DNA from: an uncultured Verrucomicrobiota bacterium
Lineage (GTDB): Bacteria > Verrucomicrobiota > Kiritimatiellia > RFP12 > UBA3636
DNA length: 39,104 bases
Assembly: GCA_946534105.1 (NCBI GenBank)
Contig: CAMNCG010000008.1
Span: 1 to 39,104 of the forward strand
Direction: 5' to 3'
Positions within the stretch are counted from its first letter, which is position 1. The number at the start of each line of letters is the position of its first letter. Shown here in pieces: positions 1-11,649 of the stretch. The notes under the pieces are model-generated. The model saw nothing but the letters and a program-made list of their open reading frames with translations, did not search any database and was not told where the DNA came from. The position numbers were made by a program, and so were the translations under genes.

Positions 1-65
1 ACGAACATGTTGATGTAGTCCATCTGCGCGAGGAAGTAGGACCCGCACCAGAAGATGACGCCCAT
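1..65 (-). CDS. Possible start of a membrane protein, partial
   Basis: Reading leftwards from an ATG at 65, the frame stays open to the window edge and begins MGVIFWCGSYFLAQMDYINM, a hydrophobic, aromatic-rich stretch that could be a first membrane segment. The frame is also open upstream of this ATG through a repeat-like GGGGACAGACCCC stretch (about 77-89), so the start is uncertain. It would follow the nifA-like gene in the same direction after about 120 bp of repeat. Too short to assign a function, and it could be chance. Confidence 0.3.
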   Translation of the reverse strand, partial: MGVIFWCGSYFLAQMDYINMF

Positions 66-112
66 GGTTTCAGCGGGGTCTGTCCCCACTCGTTCCCTGA
101 ACCTCCAATGCG

Positions 113-180
113 GGTCGCCCGGAGGTTGGCCCCTACCAGCTCGCCGGGACGGCTCGCCCCACCCTCTCCCGAGATGGAGG
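113..180. repeat. GC-rich interspersed repeat (GTCGGCCCCTACC family)
   Basis: This stretch downstream of the nifA-like gene shares its core (gcccggaggt, ggcccctacc, ctcgccgggacggctcgccc) almost base for base with 8048-8100 inside a glycoside hydrolase gene and in part with 12568-12600 inside another gene. Here it is intergenic. The match between three unlinked places marks it as an interspersed repeat family. Confidence 0.75.
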
Positions 181-185
181 GGCGA

Positions 186-1703
<1,518 letters not shown>

Positions 1704-1809
1704 GCTGCTGGCTTCATGACGCGTGAATTTCGGGACGCCGCGAATCCGTGCGGCGGCGCAACGGAGACCGGGTTGGGCCGGAGAGGGGCGTCCGCGTGAT
1801 TTGCGGGCG

Positions 1810-1839
1810 ATTCTAGCGATGGCCCGCCTCCGCTGTCAA
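1810..1839 (-). promoter_or_regulatory. Sigma-70-type promoter of the nifA-like gene
   Basis: On the minus strand, TTGACA (1839-1834) and TAGAAT (1815-1810) are separated by 18 bp. The predicted transcription start is near 1803, giving a leader of about 100 nt before the ATG at 1703. Confidence 0.7.
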
Positions 1840-1848
1840 ACAATGAAA

Positions 1849-1885
1849 TGTAAAACCCCGCGCCGAACTTTACAAAAGATGTAAA
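1849..1885 (+). promoter_or_regulatory. Candidate enhancer (UAS) for the sigma-54 activator
   Basis: TGTAAA occurs at 1849-1854 and again at 1880-1885, 31 bp apart, with an inverted TTTACA at 1869-1874. The inner pair forms TTTACA-N5-TGTAAA. It sits 30-70 bp upstream of the glnN sigma-54 promoter. Similar TGTAA[AG] boxes lie upstream of the other two sigma-54 promoters (18782 and 20899/20931), and the carA pair is also spaced by 32 bp. It is not the classical NifA TGT-N10-ACA site. Enhancer function is inferred. Confidence 0.45.
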
Positions 1886-1915
1886 AAAACGCCTCCCGAA
1901 CATGCCCGTTCGCCG

Positions 1916-1932
1916 TTGGCATGGTGGTTGCT
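1916..1932 (+). promoter_or_regulatory. Sigma-54 (-24/-12) promoter of glnN operon
   Basis: TTGGCATGGTGGTTGCT matches the consensus TTGGCACR-N4-TTGCW at all fixed positions except one (T for C at position 7), with the GG (1918-1919) and GC (1930-1931) correctly spaced. Predicted transcription start near 1943. This rules out the upstream in-frame ATG at 1902 as the glnN start. Confidence 0.85.
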
Positions 1933-1994
1933 TTACAAGGCCGACGGCGGCGGCCAAGGTGGTCTGCCGCGATGTCAGCGAGGTAATACAAACC

Positions 1995-4097
<2,103 letters not shown>

Positions 4098-4104
4098 TTC
4101 GCCC

Positions 4105-4446
4105 ATGAAACTCATCATCGCATACATCCAACCCGAACGGCTCAACGCCGTCAAGCAGGCGCTCTTCGCCCGCGAGATCTACAAGATGTCCGTCACCAAC
4201 GCGCTCGGATGCGGACAGCAGGGCGGCTACGTCCACATGTATCGCGGCGCGACGGAGGAGGTCTCCCTCCACAAGAAGATGCGCCTGGCCATCGGCGTCA
4301 ACGACGACTTCGTCGAGAAGACCGTCGAGGCGATCGTCGAAGGCGCCCGCACCGGCGACATCGGCGACGGCAAGATCTTCGTCCTCCCGATGGAGCAGTG
4401 CGTCCGCATCCGCACCGGCGAGCGCGGTCCGGAGGCCATCGGGTAG
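4105..4446 (+). CDS. glnB: PII nitrogen regulatory protein lacking Tyr51
   Basis: 113 residues, collinear without gaps with E. coli GlnB over the T-loop. PII proteins bind ATP/ADP and 2-oxoglutarate and control Amt channels, glutamine synthetase and NifA/NtrC-type regulators. Conserved here: K58, IGDGKIFV with K90, and R101/R103 of the nucleotide pocket. The T-loop reads [10 protein letters not shown]: the uridylylated Tyr51 of proteobacterial PII is Glu51, so uridylylation at that site cannot occur. Ser54 is present, but phosphorylation is only a guess. It lies 7 nt after glnN and before amtB; glnB/glnK-amtB linkage is the usual arrangement, so it may also be called glnK. Confidence 0.93.
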   Translation: MKLIIAYIQPERLNAVKQALFAREIYKMSVTNALGCGQQGGYVHMYRGATEEVSLHKKMRLAIGVNDDFVEKTVEAIVEGARTGDIGDGKIFVLPMEQCVRIRTGERGPEAIG

Positions 4447-4448
4447 CT

Positions 4449-4494
4449 GAAATGTTGAATGGTTGAAAAGTTGAAAGGTTGAAAGGTTCAAGCA
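4449..4494 (+). repeat. 8-bp TTGAAAGG tandem array, intergenic
   Basis: Five or six degenerate octamers (TTGAATGG, TTGAAAAG, TTGAAAGG, TTGAAAGG, TTCAAGCA) fill the glnB-amtB gap. The same octamer recurs inside pyrG, carA and carB, and variants occur in purF and gltB. Its end merges into the amtB ribosome binding site (AAGGGA, 4495-4500). Confidence 0.9.
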
Positions 4495-4506
4495 AGGGAA
4501 CGCAAG

Positions 4507-5802
4507 ATGGAAACGGAAATCATGCCAACGGAAGTACAGGCCAATCTCAATGTCGTATGGACGCTCGTCGCCGGCATTCTCGTCTTCACGATGCAGGCGG
4601 GTTTCGCGCTGGTGGAGACCGGCTTCACCCGCGCGAAGAACGCGGCGAACATCATGATGAAGAACCTGATGGACTTCGCAGCCGGCTCGCTGGCCTTCTA
4701 CATCCTCGGCGCCGCGCTGATGTTCGGCGCGTCGAAGCTCGGGGGCGTCCTCGGCTGGTGCGGCATCTGCATGCCCGGGCTCGCGGAGGGCGAAGGCTCC
4801 TGGAACTGGACCTTCCTCTTCTTCCAGACGATGTTCGCCGCGACGGCCGCGACGATCGTCTCGGGCGCGGTCGCCGAGCGCATCGAGTTCAGGAGCTACC
4901 TGATCTACTCGATCCTTGTCTCGGCGGCCATCTATCCCGTGAGCGGCCACTGGATGTGGGGCGGTCTGGCGGGCGAAGGCTCGGCCGGGTGGCTGGAGGC
5001 GCTCGGCTTCCACGACTTCGCCGGCTCCACGGTCGTGCACAGCGTCGGCGGCTGGATCGCGCTGGCGGGCGCGATCGCGCTCGGGCCGCGGCTCGGCAAA
5101 TACCGGCCCGACGGCTCCGCCAATCCGATCCCCGGCCACTCGCTCGTCCTCGGCACGCTAGGCGTGTTCCTCCTCTGGATCGGGTGGTTCGGCTTCAACC
5201 CCGGCAGCTACACGGCCGGCATCGGTTCCATCGGCCGCGTCGCGATGACGACGAACCTCGCCGCCTGCGCGGGCACCGTCGCCGCGCTCGCGACGGCGTG
5301 GGCGGTCATGGGCAAGCCCGACCTCACGATGGCGCTCAACGGGTCGCTGGCGGGACTCGTCGCCATCACCGCGCCGTGCGACCTCGTGACCGCGAACGCC
5401 GCCATCGCGATCGGCCTCGTCGCGGGCGTGCTCGTCGTGCTCTCGGTCTTCGCGCTCGACAAGCTCCACGTCGACGACCCGGTGGGCGCCGTCTCGGTGC
5501 ACTGCGTGAACGGTGTCTGGGGCACGCTCGCCGTCGGCCTCTTCGCCGCGCCCGTCGCGGCCGGCTACGGCAACGCCGCGCCCGGCCTGCTCTATGGCGG
5601 CGGCTTCCGGCTCCTTGGCGTCCAGGCGCTCGGCGCGCTCTGCACCGCCGCGTGGGCCTTCGGAACCGGCGCGGCGATCTTCTTCTCCCTCCGGAGGGCC
5701 GGCATCCTGCGCGTCCCGGCCAAGACAGAGCTCAAGGGCCTCGACCTCGTCGAGCACGGCCAGGACGCCTACGCCTCGTTCCAGTTCTTCAGCAACACCT
5801 GA
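4507..5802 (+). CDS. amtB: Ammonium transporter (Amt family)
   Basis: 431 residues with about 11 hydrophobic segments. It carries the Amt signatures [20 protein letters not shown] near the N-terminus and [19 protein letters not shown] near residue 325. The twin pore histidines are H178 (STVVHSVGG) and H332 (SVHCVNG). It should conduct NH3/NH4+ across the inner membrane and be gated by the PII protein encoded just upstream. There is no obvious signal peptide, as in many non-proteobacterial Amt proteins. The start at 4507 has AAGGGA 7 nt upstream; a second ATG at 4522 is possible. The gap to pyrG is 10 nt, consistent with one operon. Confidence 0.95.
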   Translation: METEIMPTEVQANLNVVWTLVAGILVFTMQAGFALVETGFTRAKNAANIMMKNLMDFAAGSLAFYILGAALMFGASKLGGVLGWCGICMPGLAEGEGSWNWTFLFFQTMFAATAATIVSGAVAERIEFRSYLIYSILVSAAIYPVSGHWMWGGLAGEGSAGWLEALGFHDFAGSTVVHSVGGWIALAGAIALGPRLGKYRPDGSANPIPGHSLVLGTLGVFLLWIGWFGFNPGSYTAGIGSIGRVAMTTNLAACAGTVAALATAWAVMGKPDLTMALNGSLAGLVAITAPCDLVTANAAIAIGLVAGVLVVLSVFALDKLHVDDPVGAVSVHCVNGVWGTLAVGLFAAPVAAGYGNAAPGLLYGGGFRLLGVQALGALCTAAWAFGTGAAIFFSLRRAGILRVPAKTELKGLDLVEHGQDAYASFQFFSNT

Positions 5803-5812
5803 GCCCTTCCCC

Positions 5813-7528
5813 ATGGCCAAATACGTCTTCATCACCGGCGGCGTCGTCAGCTCGCTCGGCAAGGGCGTCACGAGCGCGTCGCTCGCGCTGCTCCTGAAGA
5901 GCCGCGGCTACCGCGTCTTCATGCAGAAGCTCGATCCGTACCTCAACGTCGATCCAGGCACGATGTCGCCCTTCCAGCACGGCGAGGTGTTCGTGACCGA
6001 CGACGGGGCGGAGACGGACCTCGACCTTGGCCACTACGAGCGCTTCGCGGGCGTCACGTGCACGAAGGCGAGCAACTTCACCTCCGGGCGCATCTACTCG
6101 GCCGTCCTGGCGCGCGAGCGCGCCGGAGGCTACCTCGGCGGGACGGTCCAGGTGGTGCCGCACGTGACGGACGAAATCAAGGCCGCGATCCGCTCGGCCG
6201 CCGAGCCGCACGGCGCCGAGCCGGCGCCGGACATCGTGCTGTGCGAGATCGGCGGCGTCTCGGGAGACATCGAGTCGTTGCCCTTTCTGGAAGCGGCGCG
6301 CCAGTTCCGCTTCGAAGTCGGCCCCGACAACGCCTGTTTTGTCCACCTCACGCTTGTGCCGTATCTCAAGGCCGCCGGCGAACTCAAGACGAAGCCGTCG
6401 CAGCATTCCGTCGGCCAGCTCCGCGCCATCGGCATCATCCCCGACATCCTCGTGTGCCGCACCGAGCGGACGATCCCGCCGGAGCATCTCGACAAACTGG
6501 CGCTCTTCTGCAACGTCCGCCGCGAGTGCGTCATCGAGGAAAAGGACGTGACGGACTCCGTTTACGCCGTGCCCCGGGAGCTGCGGGAGCAGCATCTCGA
6601 CGAGCGCGTCCTCGCGCAGCTGCGGCTTGAGGCGCGGCCCATCCGGCACACCGTGTGGGATTCGCTTGTCCGCAAGGCGACGCGACCGCGCAAGGGCACG
6701 TGCCGCATCGCGCTCGTCGGCAAATACATCGCCATCCGCGACGCCTACAAGTCGATCCACGAGGCGCTTCAGCACGCCGGGATGGCCTGCGACTGCCATG
6801 TCGAAATCGTGCCGATCGAAGCGGAGACGCTTACGCAGTTGAAAGGTTCAAAGGGTGAAAAGTTGAAAGGCTTTGGCGGACTTGCCGGGATCGACGGCAT
6901 CCTCGTGCCGGGCGGTTTCGGAGCGCGCGGCGTCGACGGCAAGATTGCGGCGATTCGTTTCGCGCGAGAAAAGGGGATCCCTTTCCTCGGCATCTGTCTC
7001 GGAATGCAGTGCGCCGTGATCGAGACGGCCCGGAACCTCCTGGGATGGAAGGACGCCAATTCGACGGAGTTCGATCCCGCCACGAAGCACCCCGTGATTG
7101 ACCTCATGGAATCGCAGCGCGGCGTCACGCAGAAGGGCGGCACGATGCGCCTCGGCGCCTATCCGTGCGTTTTGGAGAAAGGTTCGCTCGCCGCTAAGTT
7201 ATATAGCCACAAAGAACACAAAGGGCACAAAGTCTTTGTGGACTCTGTGTCCTTTGTGGCTAAAAACAAGATGGTTGTCTTTGAGCGTCACCGCCATCGC
7301 TACGAGTTCGCCGCTCGGACTGAGATGCAGAAGGCGCTTGCGGCCGCAGGACTTTGCGTCTCCGGGCTTTCGCCAGATCGCTCGCTCGTCGAAATCGTCG
7401 AGCGCCGGGACCATCCGTTTTTCATCGCCTGCCAGTTCCACCCCGAGTTCAAGTCGCGGCCCACGGCGCCGCATCCGCTCTTCGTCGGACTCGTCACGGC
7501 GGCGCTGGCGCACAAGTCCTCCGACTAG
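5813..7528 (+). CDS. pyrG: CTP synthase with two repeat insertions
   Basis: 571 residues against about 540 for the family. It converts UTP to CTP using ATP and the amide of glutamine. The N-terminal synthase domain begins [18 protein letters not shown] and contains [15 protein letters not shown]. The class I glutaminase domain has nucleophile C395 (GICLGMQC) and RHRHRYEF near 490, with the HPEF catalytic His further on. Two stretches absent from E. coli PyrG correspond exactly to repeats. An [11 protein letters not shown] segment (about 343-354) comes from the octamer array. A segment of about 20 residues (about 465-484, HKEHKGHK...) comes from a 57-bp palindrome and splits the family motif LY...ERHRHRYE. 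Both keep the frame, so the enzyme is probably functional. Last gene of the glnN operon. Confidence 0.95.
   Translation: MAKYVFITGGVVSSLGKGVTSASLALLLKSRGYRVFMQKLDPYLNVDPGTMSPFQHGEVFVTDDGAETDLDLGHYERFAGVTCTKASNFTSGRIYSAVLARERAGGYLGGTVQVVPHVTDEIKAAIRSAAEPHGAEPAPDIVLCEIGGVSGDIESLPFLEAARQFRFEVGPDNACFVHLTLVPYLKAAGELKTKPSQHSVGQLRAIGIIPDILVCRTERTIPPEHLDKLALFCNVRRECVIEEKDVTDSVYAVPRELREQHLDERVLAQLRLEARPIRHTVWDSLVRKATRPRKGTCRIALVGKYIAIRDAYKSIHEALQHAGMACDCHVEIVPIEAETLTQLKGSKGEKLKGFGGLAGIDGILVPGGFGARGVDGKIAAIRFAREKGIPFLGICLGMQCAVIETARNLLGWKDANSTEFDPATKHPVIDLMESQRGVTQKGGTMRLGAYPCVLEKGSLAAKLYSHKEHKGHKVFVDSVSFVAKNKMVVFERHRHRYEFAARTEMQKALAAAGLCVSGLSPDRSLVEIVERRDHPFFIACQFHPEFKSRPTAPHPLFVGLVTAALAHKSSD
6839..6870 (+). 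repeat. 8-bp TTGAAAGG array inside pyrG
   Basis: Four octamers (TTGAAAGG, TTCAAAGG, GTGAAAAG, TTGAAAGG) inserted in frame at the junction of the synthase and glutaminase domains, encoding [12 protein letters not shown]. Confidence 0.9.
7205..7261. repeat. CACAAAG palindromic repeat inside pyrG
   Basis: The left arm is built of 9-bp units (CCACAAAGA, ACACAAAGG, GCACAAAG; 7205-7232) and the right arm (7233-7261) is its near-complement, about 24 of 28 pairs, with essentially no loop. It is in frame in the glutaminase domain. Full or half copies recur at 9155-9212, 23597-23652 and 33169-33196. Confidence 0.92.
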
Positions 7529-7652
7529 AGCGGTTTCAACGATTTCGTAGCCGTTTTCGGTAGGGACGTTTCCACGAAACGCCCGAAATGGCGGACGCGC
7601 CGTGGGCGCGTCCCTATCAGAAAAGGCTGCACATTTTTTGAAACCGCTCTAG
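7525..7652. mobile_element. 128-bp MITE-like element with terminal inverted repeats
   Basis: Perfect 15-bp terminal inverted repeats (CTAGAGCGGTTTCAA at 7525-7539 and its complement at 7638-7652) enclose a second inverted pair, TAGGGACG (7561-7568) and CGTCCCTA (7609-7616). It carries no ORF. The left end supplies the TAG stop of pyrG and the right end supplies the TAG stop of the converging glycoside hydrolase. It may act as a bidirectional terminator. Mobility is inferred from structure only. Confidence 0.7.
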
Positions 7653-9892
7653 TCCAGCACCATCACGGCCCCCATGGGGCGCGGGGCAGGAAGAGTCTCA
7701 CCCGGCGCGAGCGTGATGGGATCGGTCGCCGGGCGGAACGGGATGTCCGCGTGCTGACGGCCGTCGGCTTCTGTCCAGAGGTTGAAGCCGTCGGCGCTTG
7801 GGTCGAGCGAGCGGGCGCCGTAGCGCGAGCCATCCGCAAGACGCCAGTACGATTCGTTGCCGCCCTTCCAGACGTTCACCGGCGTCGGGACGCGCTTCGG
7901 CGGCGCGTCTCCGCCCGCGAACGGGCAGAGGAAGAGCTTCTGGATGGAGAGCGGAACCGTGCCGATGTTCCGCACGGAGAGGACTTCGGCGAGAATCTCG
8001 GCGCTTTCCGGCGCCAGCGTGAAGCGAAGGGTGACGGCGAAGGCCGGGCGGTCCGCCCGGAGGTCGGCCCCTACCGGCTCGCCGGGACGGCTCGCCCCAC
8101 CACCCGGTAGGGCGCGATCTCCGAGCGCGCCGCCTTCCCCCACCAACACAACGGACCGGCAACCGTCGGGCGCTTCTTCGGGCGTGGCGGAGACGAGCCG
8201 CGTGACGGGCGGCCAATCTGGCGCCGTCGTCATGACGAGCGCGTTGCAGCGGCCGTACACGCGGCCTTCGCGCGCGACGTCATCGACCATCGACGGCGAT
8301 CCGATGCACCCGGAAAGGTGGACGAGGCCGTTGGAGAGGGTCCAGCGGCCGTCGTTTTCGCTCGCGAAAACGACGGAGGGTGGAGTGCCGAGAGACGGGT
8401 GACGAGAGACGAGCGCTTGGTTCGCCTTGGCAAGAAAACGCTCGCGTTCGGATGTCATCGGGGATGCGGCCTCCGGCCGCGTCGTGCCGGAGACGCGGCT
8501 GAAAGCCGCATCCCCGGGATCGGCGAGCCGTAGCGATGAGCCTGAGGCGTGCACCCGCGCGAACATCTCCGTGAGGGCGGCGTAGGGCACGCCCTCCTCG
8601 CTCACGAGGCCGTAGTTGCAGTCTTCGTGGAAATACTTGTTGAAGCCGAGGGCCGGCTGGTCAACCCACATGAACCAGGCGTGTCCCACCATGAAGGGCA
8701 GGGAGAGCATGGTCCCGAGGCAAAGTTCCGCCGCCTTCACGCGCTCGGCCTGGGTGCGGAAGCGCTGACCGGCGCCATCTGAGCAGGGGCGTCCCGCGTC
8801 GAGCGCGGAAAAGCTCCACTCGGTGATGAGGAGCGGTGCGCCGCACTTCTCGTGGAATGCGCGGATAGCGTCCACGAGCGGTGGGCCATCCTTGCGTGTC
8901 AGCATGACGCCGCGGTCAAGATCGGCCCAGGGGTAGCAGTTGAAGGTGACGATGTCGCAGTGGCGTCCGGCCGCCTTGAGCACCACGTCGCTCGCGCCCA
9001 TGCCGGCGAAGCGGCAGCCGAGCACCATGTGGTTCGGGTCGTGGCGCCGGATCGCGGCGGCCGCCACGGAGAAGTAGCGCTCGGCGACAAGCGCGAGGAA
9101 GGCGATCTTGGTCTCGCGGGGAATCTCGCGCTGAGCCGCAGGGAGATTCGTTTCAGCCACAAAGGACACAGAGGCCACAAAGTCTTTGTGTTCCTTTGTG
9201 TTCTCTGTGGCTAAAAAGCTTTCCAGCGCCTTCCGCGCGCTGTGTTCGGGCGGCAGGGCGGCGACGGCGTCGAACATTCCCTCGTCGCGGTTGCGGGAGA
9301 CGCCGCCCCAGGAGAGTTCGTTGTCGAGGTAGTAGCCGAGAAGCCCCGGATCGTCGCGGTGTTTTGCGGCGGCGCGGGCGGCGGCCTCGTCCCATGCCGC
9401 CTCGAAATCGGGGTGGAAGACATTGGGGAAGGCGGTGCCGGGGCGGTGGAGTCCGGGTGCTATGGCCTTTTCCGCATCCTCGTGGGAGAGCCGGTAGCCG
9501 ACGTTGAGCATTGCGGCGTGGGCGAAGCCGCGTGGGGCGAGGAGAGCGTCGTCGCAGCCGGAGCCGAGAAAGTTGAAGCCCCAGTCATGGAGGCGGCTGG
9601 CCGTCTCGTCGGCCCACGCCTCGCGTGAGGGGTAGTTCGTCTCGACGAAGCGCCCGTAGGGCGAGTAGCCCAGCGCCTCGCAGTGGAATCCGGCGGGCCA
9701 GACCCAATCGACGCCCGCGAGCACCGTGGGCCGCCCGTCCGGGGCAATCGCCCAGTCGCGGCCGTCGATCTTCTCCACGTGAAAGAAGCCCGTAGCTTTG
9801 CCGCGGACCTCGGCGGCGGCGGATGCCGCCGTCGCAATGCACAATGCAAAAAGCACAATGCAAAAAGACGGATGTCGGGCGCGGGCATTCAC
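7649..9892 (-). CDS. Secreted agarase-like (GH50-type) glycoside hydrolase
   Basis: 747 residues from a GTG start that overlaps the stop of the upstream esterase as GTGA. An N-terminal signal peptide (FCIVLFALCIATAASAAA) precedes a TIM-barrel glycosidase region. Likely acid/base is E192 in YYLDNELSWGG and nucleophile E358 in LLITEWSFSALD, a pair that resembles beta-agarase GH50/GH86-like enzymes and fits clan GH-A logic. A C-terminal beta-rich region follows. The substrate is not certain; agarose-like or another galactose/glucuronate polymer is possible. At least four repeats are embedded in frame: the CACAAAG palindrome (about residues 228-250), a hairpin at 8460-8515, hairpin plus heptamers at 8349-8415, and the GTCGGCCCCTACC family at 8048-8137. 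Last gene of a four-gene secreted operon. Confidence 0.75.
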   Translation of the reverse strand: MNARARHPSFCIVLFALCIATAASAAAEVRGKATGFFHVEKIDGRDWAIAPDGRPTVLAGVDWVWPAGFHCEALGYSPYGRFVETNYPSREAWADETASRLHDWGFNFLGSGCDDALLAPRGFAHAAMLNVGYRLSHEDAEKAIAPGLHRPGTAFPNVFHPDFEAAWDEAAARAAAKHRDDPGLLGYYLDNELSWGGVSRNRDEGMFDAVAALPPEHSARKALESFLATENTKEHKDFVASVSFVAETNLPAAQREIPRETKIAFLALVAERYFSVAAAAIRRHDPNHMVLGCRFAGMGASDVVLKAAGRHCDIVTFNCYPWADLDRGVMLTRKDGPPLVDAIRAFHEKCGAPLLITEWSFSALDAGRPCSDGAGQRFRTQAERVKAAELCLGTMLSLPFMVGHAWFMWVDQPALGFNKYFHEDCNYGLVSEEGVPYAALTEMFARVHASGSSLRLADPGDAAFSRVSGTTRPEAASPMTSERERFLAKANQALVSRHPSLGTPPSVVFASENDGRWTLSNGLVHLSGCIGSPSMVDDVAREGRVYGRCNALVMTTAPDWPPVTRLVSATPEEAPDGCRSVVLVGEGGALGDRALPGGGASRPGEPVGADLRADRPAFAVTLRFTLAPESAEILAEVLSVRNIGTVPLSIQKLFLCPFAGGDAPPKRVPTPVNVWKGGNESYWRLADGSRYGARSLDPSADGFNLWTEADGRQHADIPFRPATDPITLAPGETLPAPRPMGAVMVLD
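8048..8137. repeat. GTCGGCCCCTACC / GALGDRALP repeat inside hydrolase gene
   Basis: This carries the 113-180 core followed by a GGCGCGCTCGG...CGCGCC hairpin family. On the minus strand it encodes GALGDRALP followed by EPVGADLRA. Relatives: 12568-12620, hairpin part at 19598-19618, and a decayed relative at 32965-33005. Confidence 0.8.
8349..8415. repeat. Stem-loop plus heptamer array inside hydrolase gene
   Basis: A perfect 12-bp stem (CCGTCGTTTTCG at 8349-8360, complement at 8365-8376, 4-nt loop) is followed 13 bp later by 7-bp units GAGAGAC, GGGTGAC, GAGAGAC (8390-8410). Confidence 0.75.
8460..8515. repeat. GC-rich compound hairpin inside hydrolase gene
   Basis: Outer arms GGGGATGCGGC (8460-8470) and GCCGCATCCCC (8505-8515) enclose an inner CTCCGG/CCGGAG pair (8471-8476 and 8487-8492). 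It is in frame, coding GDAAFSRVSGTTRPEAASP. Confidence 0.75.
9155..9212. repeat. CACAAAG palindromic repeat inside hydrolase gene
   Basis: A full-length copy of the pyrG palindrome: left arm 9155-9182, right arm 9183-9212. Translated on the minus strand as ATENTKEHKDFVASVSFVAE, between the two catalytic-residue regions. Confidence 0.92.
9835..9871 (-). repeat. CAATGC repeat forming a signal-peptide core
   Basis: Read on the minus strand, the 14-bp unit CTTTTTGCATTGTG occurs twice in tandem, followed by CATTG. It encodes SFCIVLFALCIA, the hydrophobic core of the glycoside hydrolase signal peptide. Confidence 0.85.
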
Positions 9893-11649
9893 GGGTTCGT
9901 CGGCGTCGGTTCGGGGTCGTCGAGGAAGCCCTTGGCGGACAGGAACTCCCAGATGCGGTCGAGCCACGTGTAACTGCCGGTGCCGGGCGAGGCAGCGCGC
10001 TGGAAGCAGTGGTTCCGCCTGGCGAGGGTGTGGACTTCACCCTGAACGCCCATGCGGCGCAGCTGCTCCCATGCGGCGACCGAGTTCATCGCCGCCCAGC
10101 CGTCCGCGTCGCCGTGAAGGAAGAGCATTGGCGGCGTGTCGGGGTCGAAGGAGAACTCCGGCGCGAGGCGGGCGTCGGGACGATTTCCGCCGCCGGAGTT
10201 CGGATTCTCCAGTCCGTCGGTCAGTCCGTATGCCGGGTAGACGCAGATGGCCCACTGCACGGCGCAGGAGACGCCTTTCAGGTCGTCGAGGGGCCGGCAA
10301 GCCCGGTGCCGGCTGCTTGTGGCGGCCATGAGCGCAAGGTGCCCGCCGGCGGAGGAGCCCATGACGCCGATGCGGTCGGGGTCGAGGCCGCGAGCGGCTG
10401 CCTGCGAGCGGACGAGGCGGATCGCGCGCTGGACGTCCTGCCACGCGGAGACGTACTTGGCGAGCGGCGCGGCGGGCCTCGGTGTGCGGTAGCGCACCGT
10501 GACGACCGTCATTCCCTTTTCGTTGAGATAGCGCCGCGCGGGGGCAACCTCGAAGCCGCCCGTGTCGTTGCCGGTGTAGCAGCCGCCCGACCAGATCATC
10601 TGGATGGCTCGGGTCGTGAGGTTGGTCGGGACGTGCCACTCGATATGCGGATCGCACTGGTCGGGCTGGACGTCGGGCATCAGGCCCGCGGGCCAGATGC
10701 GTTGCGTCTCACTTGTCGCCCGGGCGGCGTCCGAGGCGTAGCGCTCCATGATCTGGACTTCGGGGCCGACGGGGCCGAGGATGTCCATCTGACGGAGGAA
10801 CTCGACGGCGCGGTCGAGGCCGTGCGCACCGTGCCCCTTGTCGGGGAAGAGGTGGACCTCCGCCGGGACTCCCTTCGCGCGGAGGCGCCGGTAGAGGCGC
10901 GTGGAGGCGAGCGGGGAGTAGGCGTCGGCGCCTCCGTGCAACAGGCACATCGGGGCGGTCCTAGCGTCGAAGGCGAAAACGGGGTCGAGGACGATGTCGG
11001 GGCCGTCGCCCTCGCGGGCGTTCGGCCCGACTAGGCCGTCGGAGAGAACGTAGGCAGGCGCGAAGGCGACCGCCCAGTTCAGATGGCAGGGCACGTCGTC
11101 GAGGTCGTCGGTCCGGGGGTTGGCCGGCGACAGCGCGCTCGTGGCGAGGAGCGTCGCCAGATGCGATCCGGCGGACATCGAGACCGTGCCGATCTTTTCC
11201 GGGTCGAACCCGCGCGCGGCGGCCTGGGAGCGGACGAGGCGGACGGCGCGCTGGCCGTCCTCCCAGGCGCTTTGGTAAATCGGGAGCCCCTTGGGGCGGG
11301 GTGTCCGGTACACCAGCGAAACGCACTGGCAGCCGAGTTCGGTGAAACGCTTGCGCCATTGCCGCAATAGCCCGATGTCGCAACAGTTCTGGTAGGCGCC
11401 GCCGGAGACCAGAATCGCGCAGACGCCGTTGCGCGTCTCCGGTGCTGGCGGGTCATGCCACTCCAGGTAAGGCTCCGCATGGGCGGCACGGTCGAAGCCC
11501 GGTTCGCCCGCCTCGTTGGCCAATGCAGCGATCTGGTGCGGCTGGCGGTCGGGCATCGCGCCGGCGGGCCAAAGGGGCTGGCGTTCGGCGGCAGCGGACA
11601 GGGCCACCGCCGCAAGCGCGAAGGACAAAGGACGAAGGACGAAGTTCAT
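9889..11649 (-). CDS. Secreted tandem alpha/beta-hydrolase (two esterase domains)
   Basis: 586 residues from an ATG at 11649 that overlaps the upstream stop as ATGA. The signal peptide is MNFVLRPLSFALAAVALSAA. Two homologous alpha/beta-hydrolase domains of the carboxylesterase/acetyl xylan esterase type follow, each with an oxyanion-type SGG, the block YRTPRP, and RLVRSQAAARG before the nucleophile. Domain 2 has a canonical GSSAG elbow (nucleophile S433), HGDAD and a late His (RRNHCF). Domain 1 has SMSAG at 157-161 (S159) with Ser in place of the first Gly, plus HGGAD and GHGAH, so it may be active but is divergent. Probably removes ester substituents from a polysaccharide cut by the neighbouring glycosidase; the substrate is unknown. 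Confidence 0.8.
   Translation of the reverse strand: MNFVLRPLSFALAAVALSAAAERQPLWPAGAMPDRQPHQIAALANEAGEPGFDRAAHAEPYLEWHDPPAPETRNGVCAILVSGGAYQNCCDIGLLRQWRKRFTELGCQCVSLVYRTPRPKGLPIYQSAWEDGQRAVRLVRSQAAARGFDPEKIGTVSMSAGSHLATLLATSALSPANPRTDDLDDVPCHLNWAVAFAPAYVLSDGLVGPNAREGDGPDIVLDPVFAFDARTAPMCLLHGGADAYSPLASTRLYRRLRAKGVPAEVHLFPDKGHGAHGLDRAVEFLRQMDILGPVGPEVQIMERYASDAARATSETQRIWPAGLMPDVQPDQCDPHIEWHVPTNLTTRAIQMIWSGGCYTGNDTGGFEVAPARRYLNEKGMTVVTVRYRTPRPAAPLAKYVSAWQDVQRAIRLVRSQAAARGLDPDRIGVMGSSAGGHLALMAATSSRHRACRPLDDLKGVSCAVQWAICVYPAYGLTDGLENPNSGGGNRPDARLAPEFSFDPDTPPMLFLHGDADGWAAMNSVAAWEQLRRMGVQGEVHTLARRNHCFQRAASPGTGSYTWLDRIWEFLSAKGFLDDPEPTPTNP
11620..11644 (-). repeat. Heptamer array forming part of a signal peptide
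   Basis: Units GAAGGAC, AAAGGAC, GAAGGAC, GAAG. The minus strand reads FVLRPLSF immediately after the esterase start codon region, so the n- and h-regions of the signal peptide are built from repeat. Confidence 0.85.

Noticed and set aside
1902-1994. Longer N-terminus for glnN starting at 1902
   Set aside because: It would place the start codon upstream of the sigma-54 promoter, and the extra residues do not resemble GSIII.
9153-9507. Short ORFs with LCVLCG-type ends near the CACAAAG palindromes
   Set aside because: These translate the repeat itself in other frames and have no independent support.
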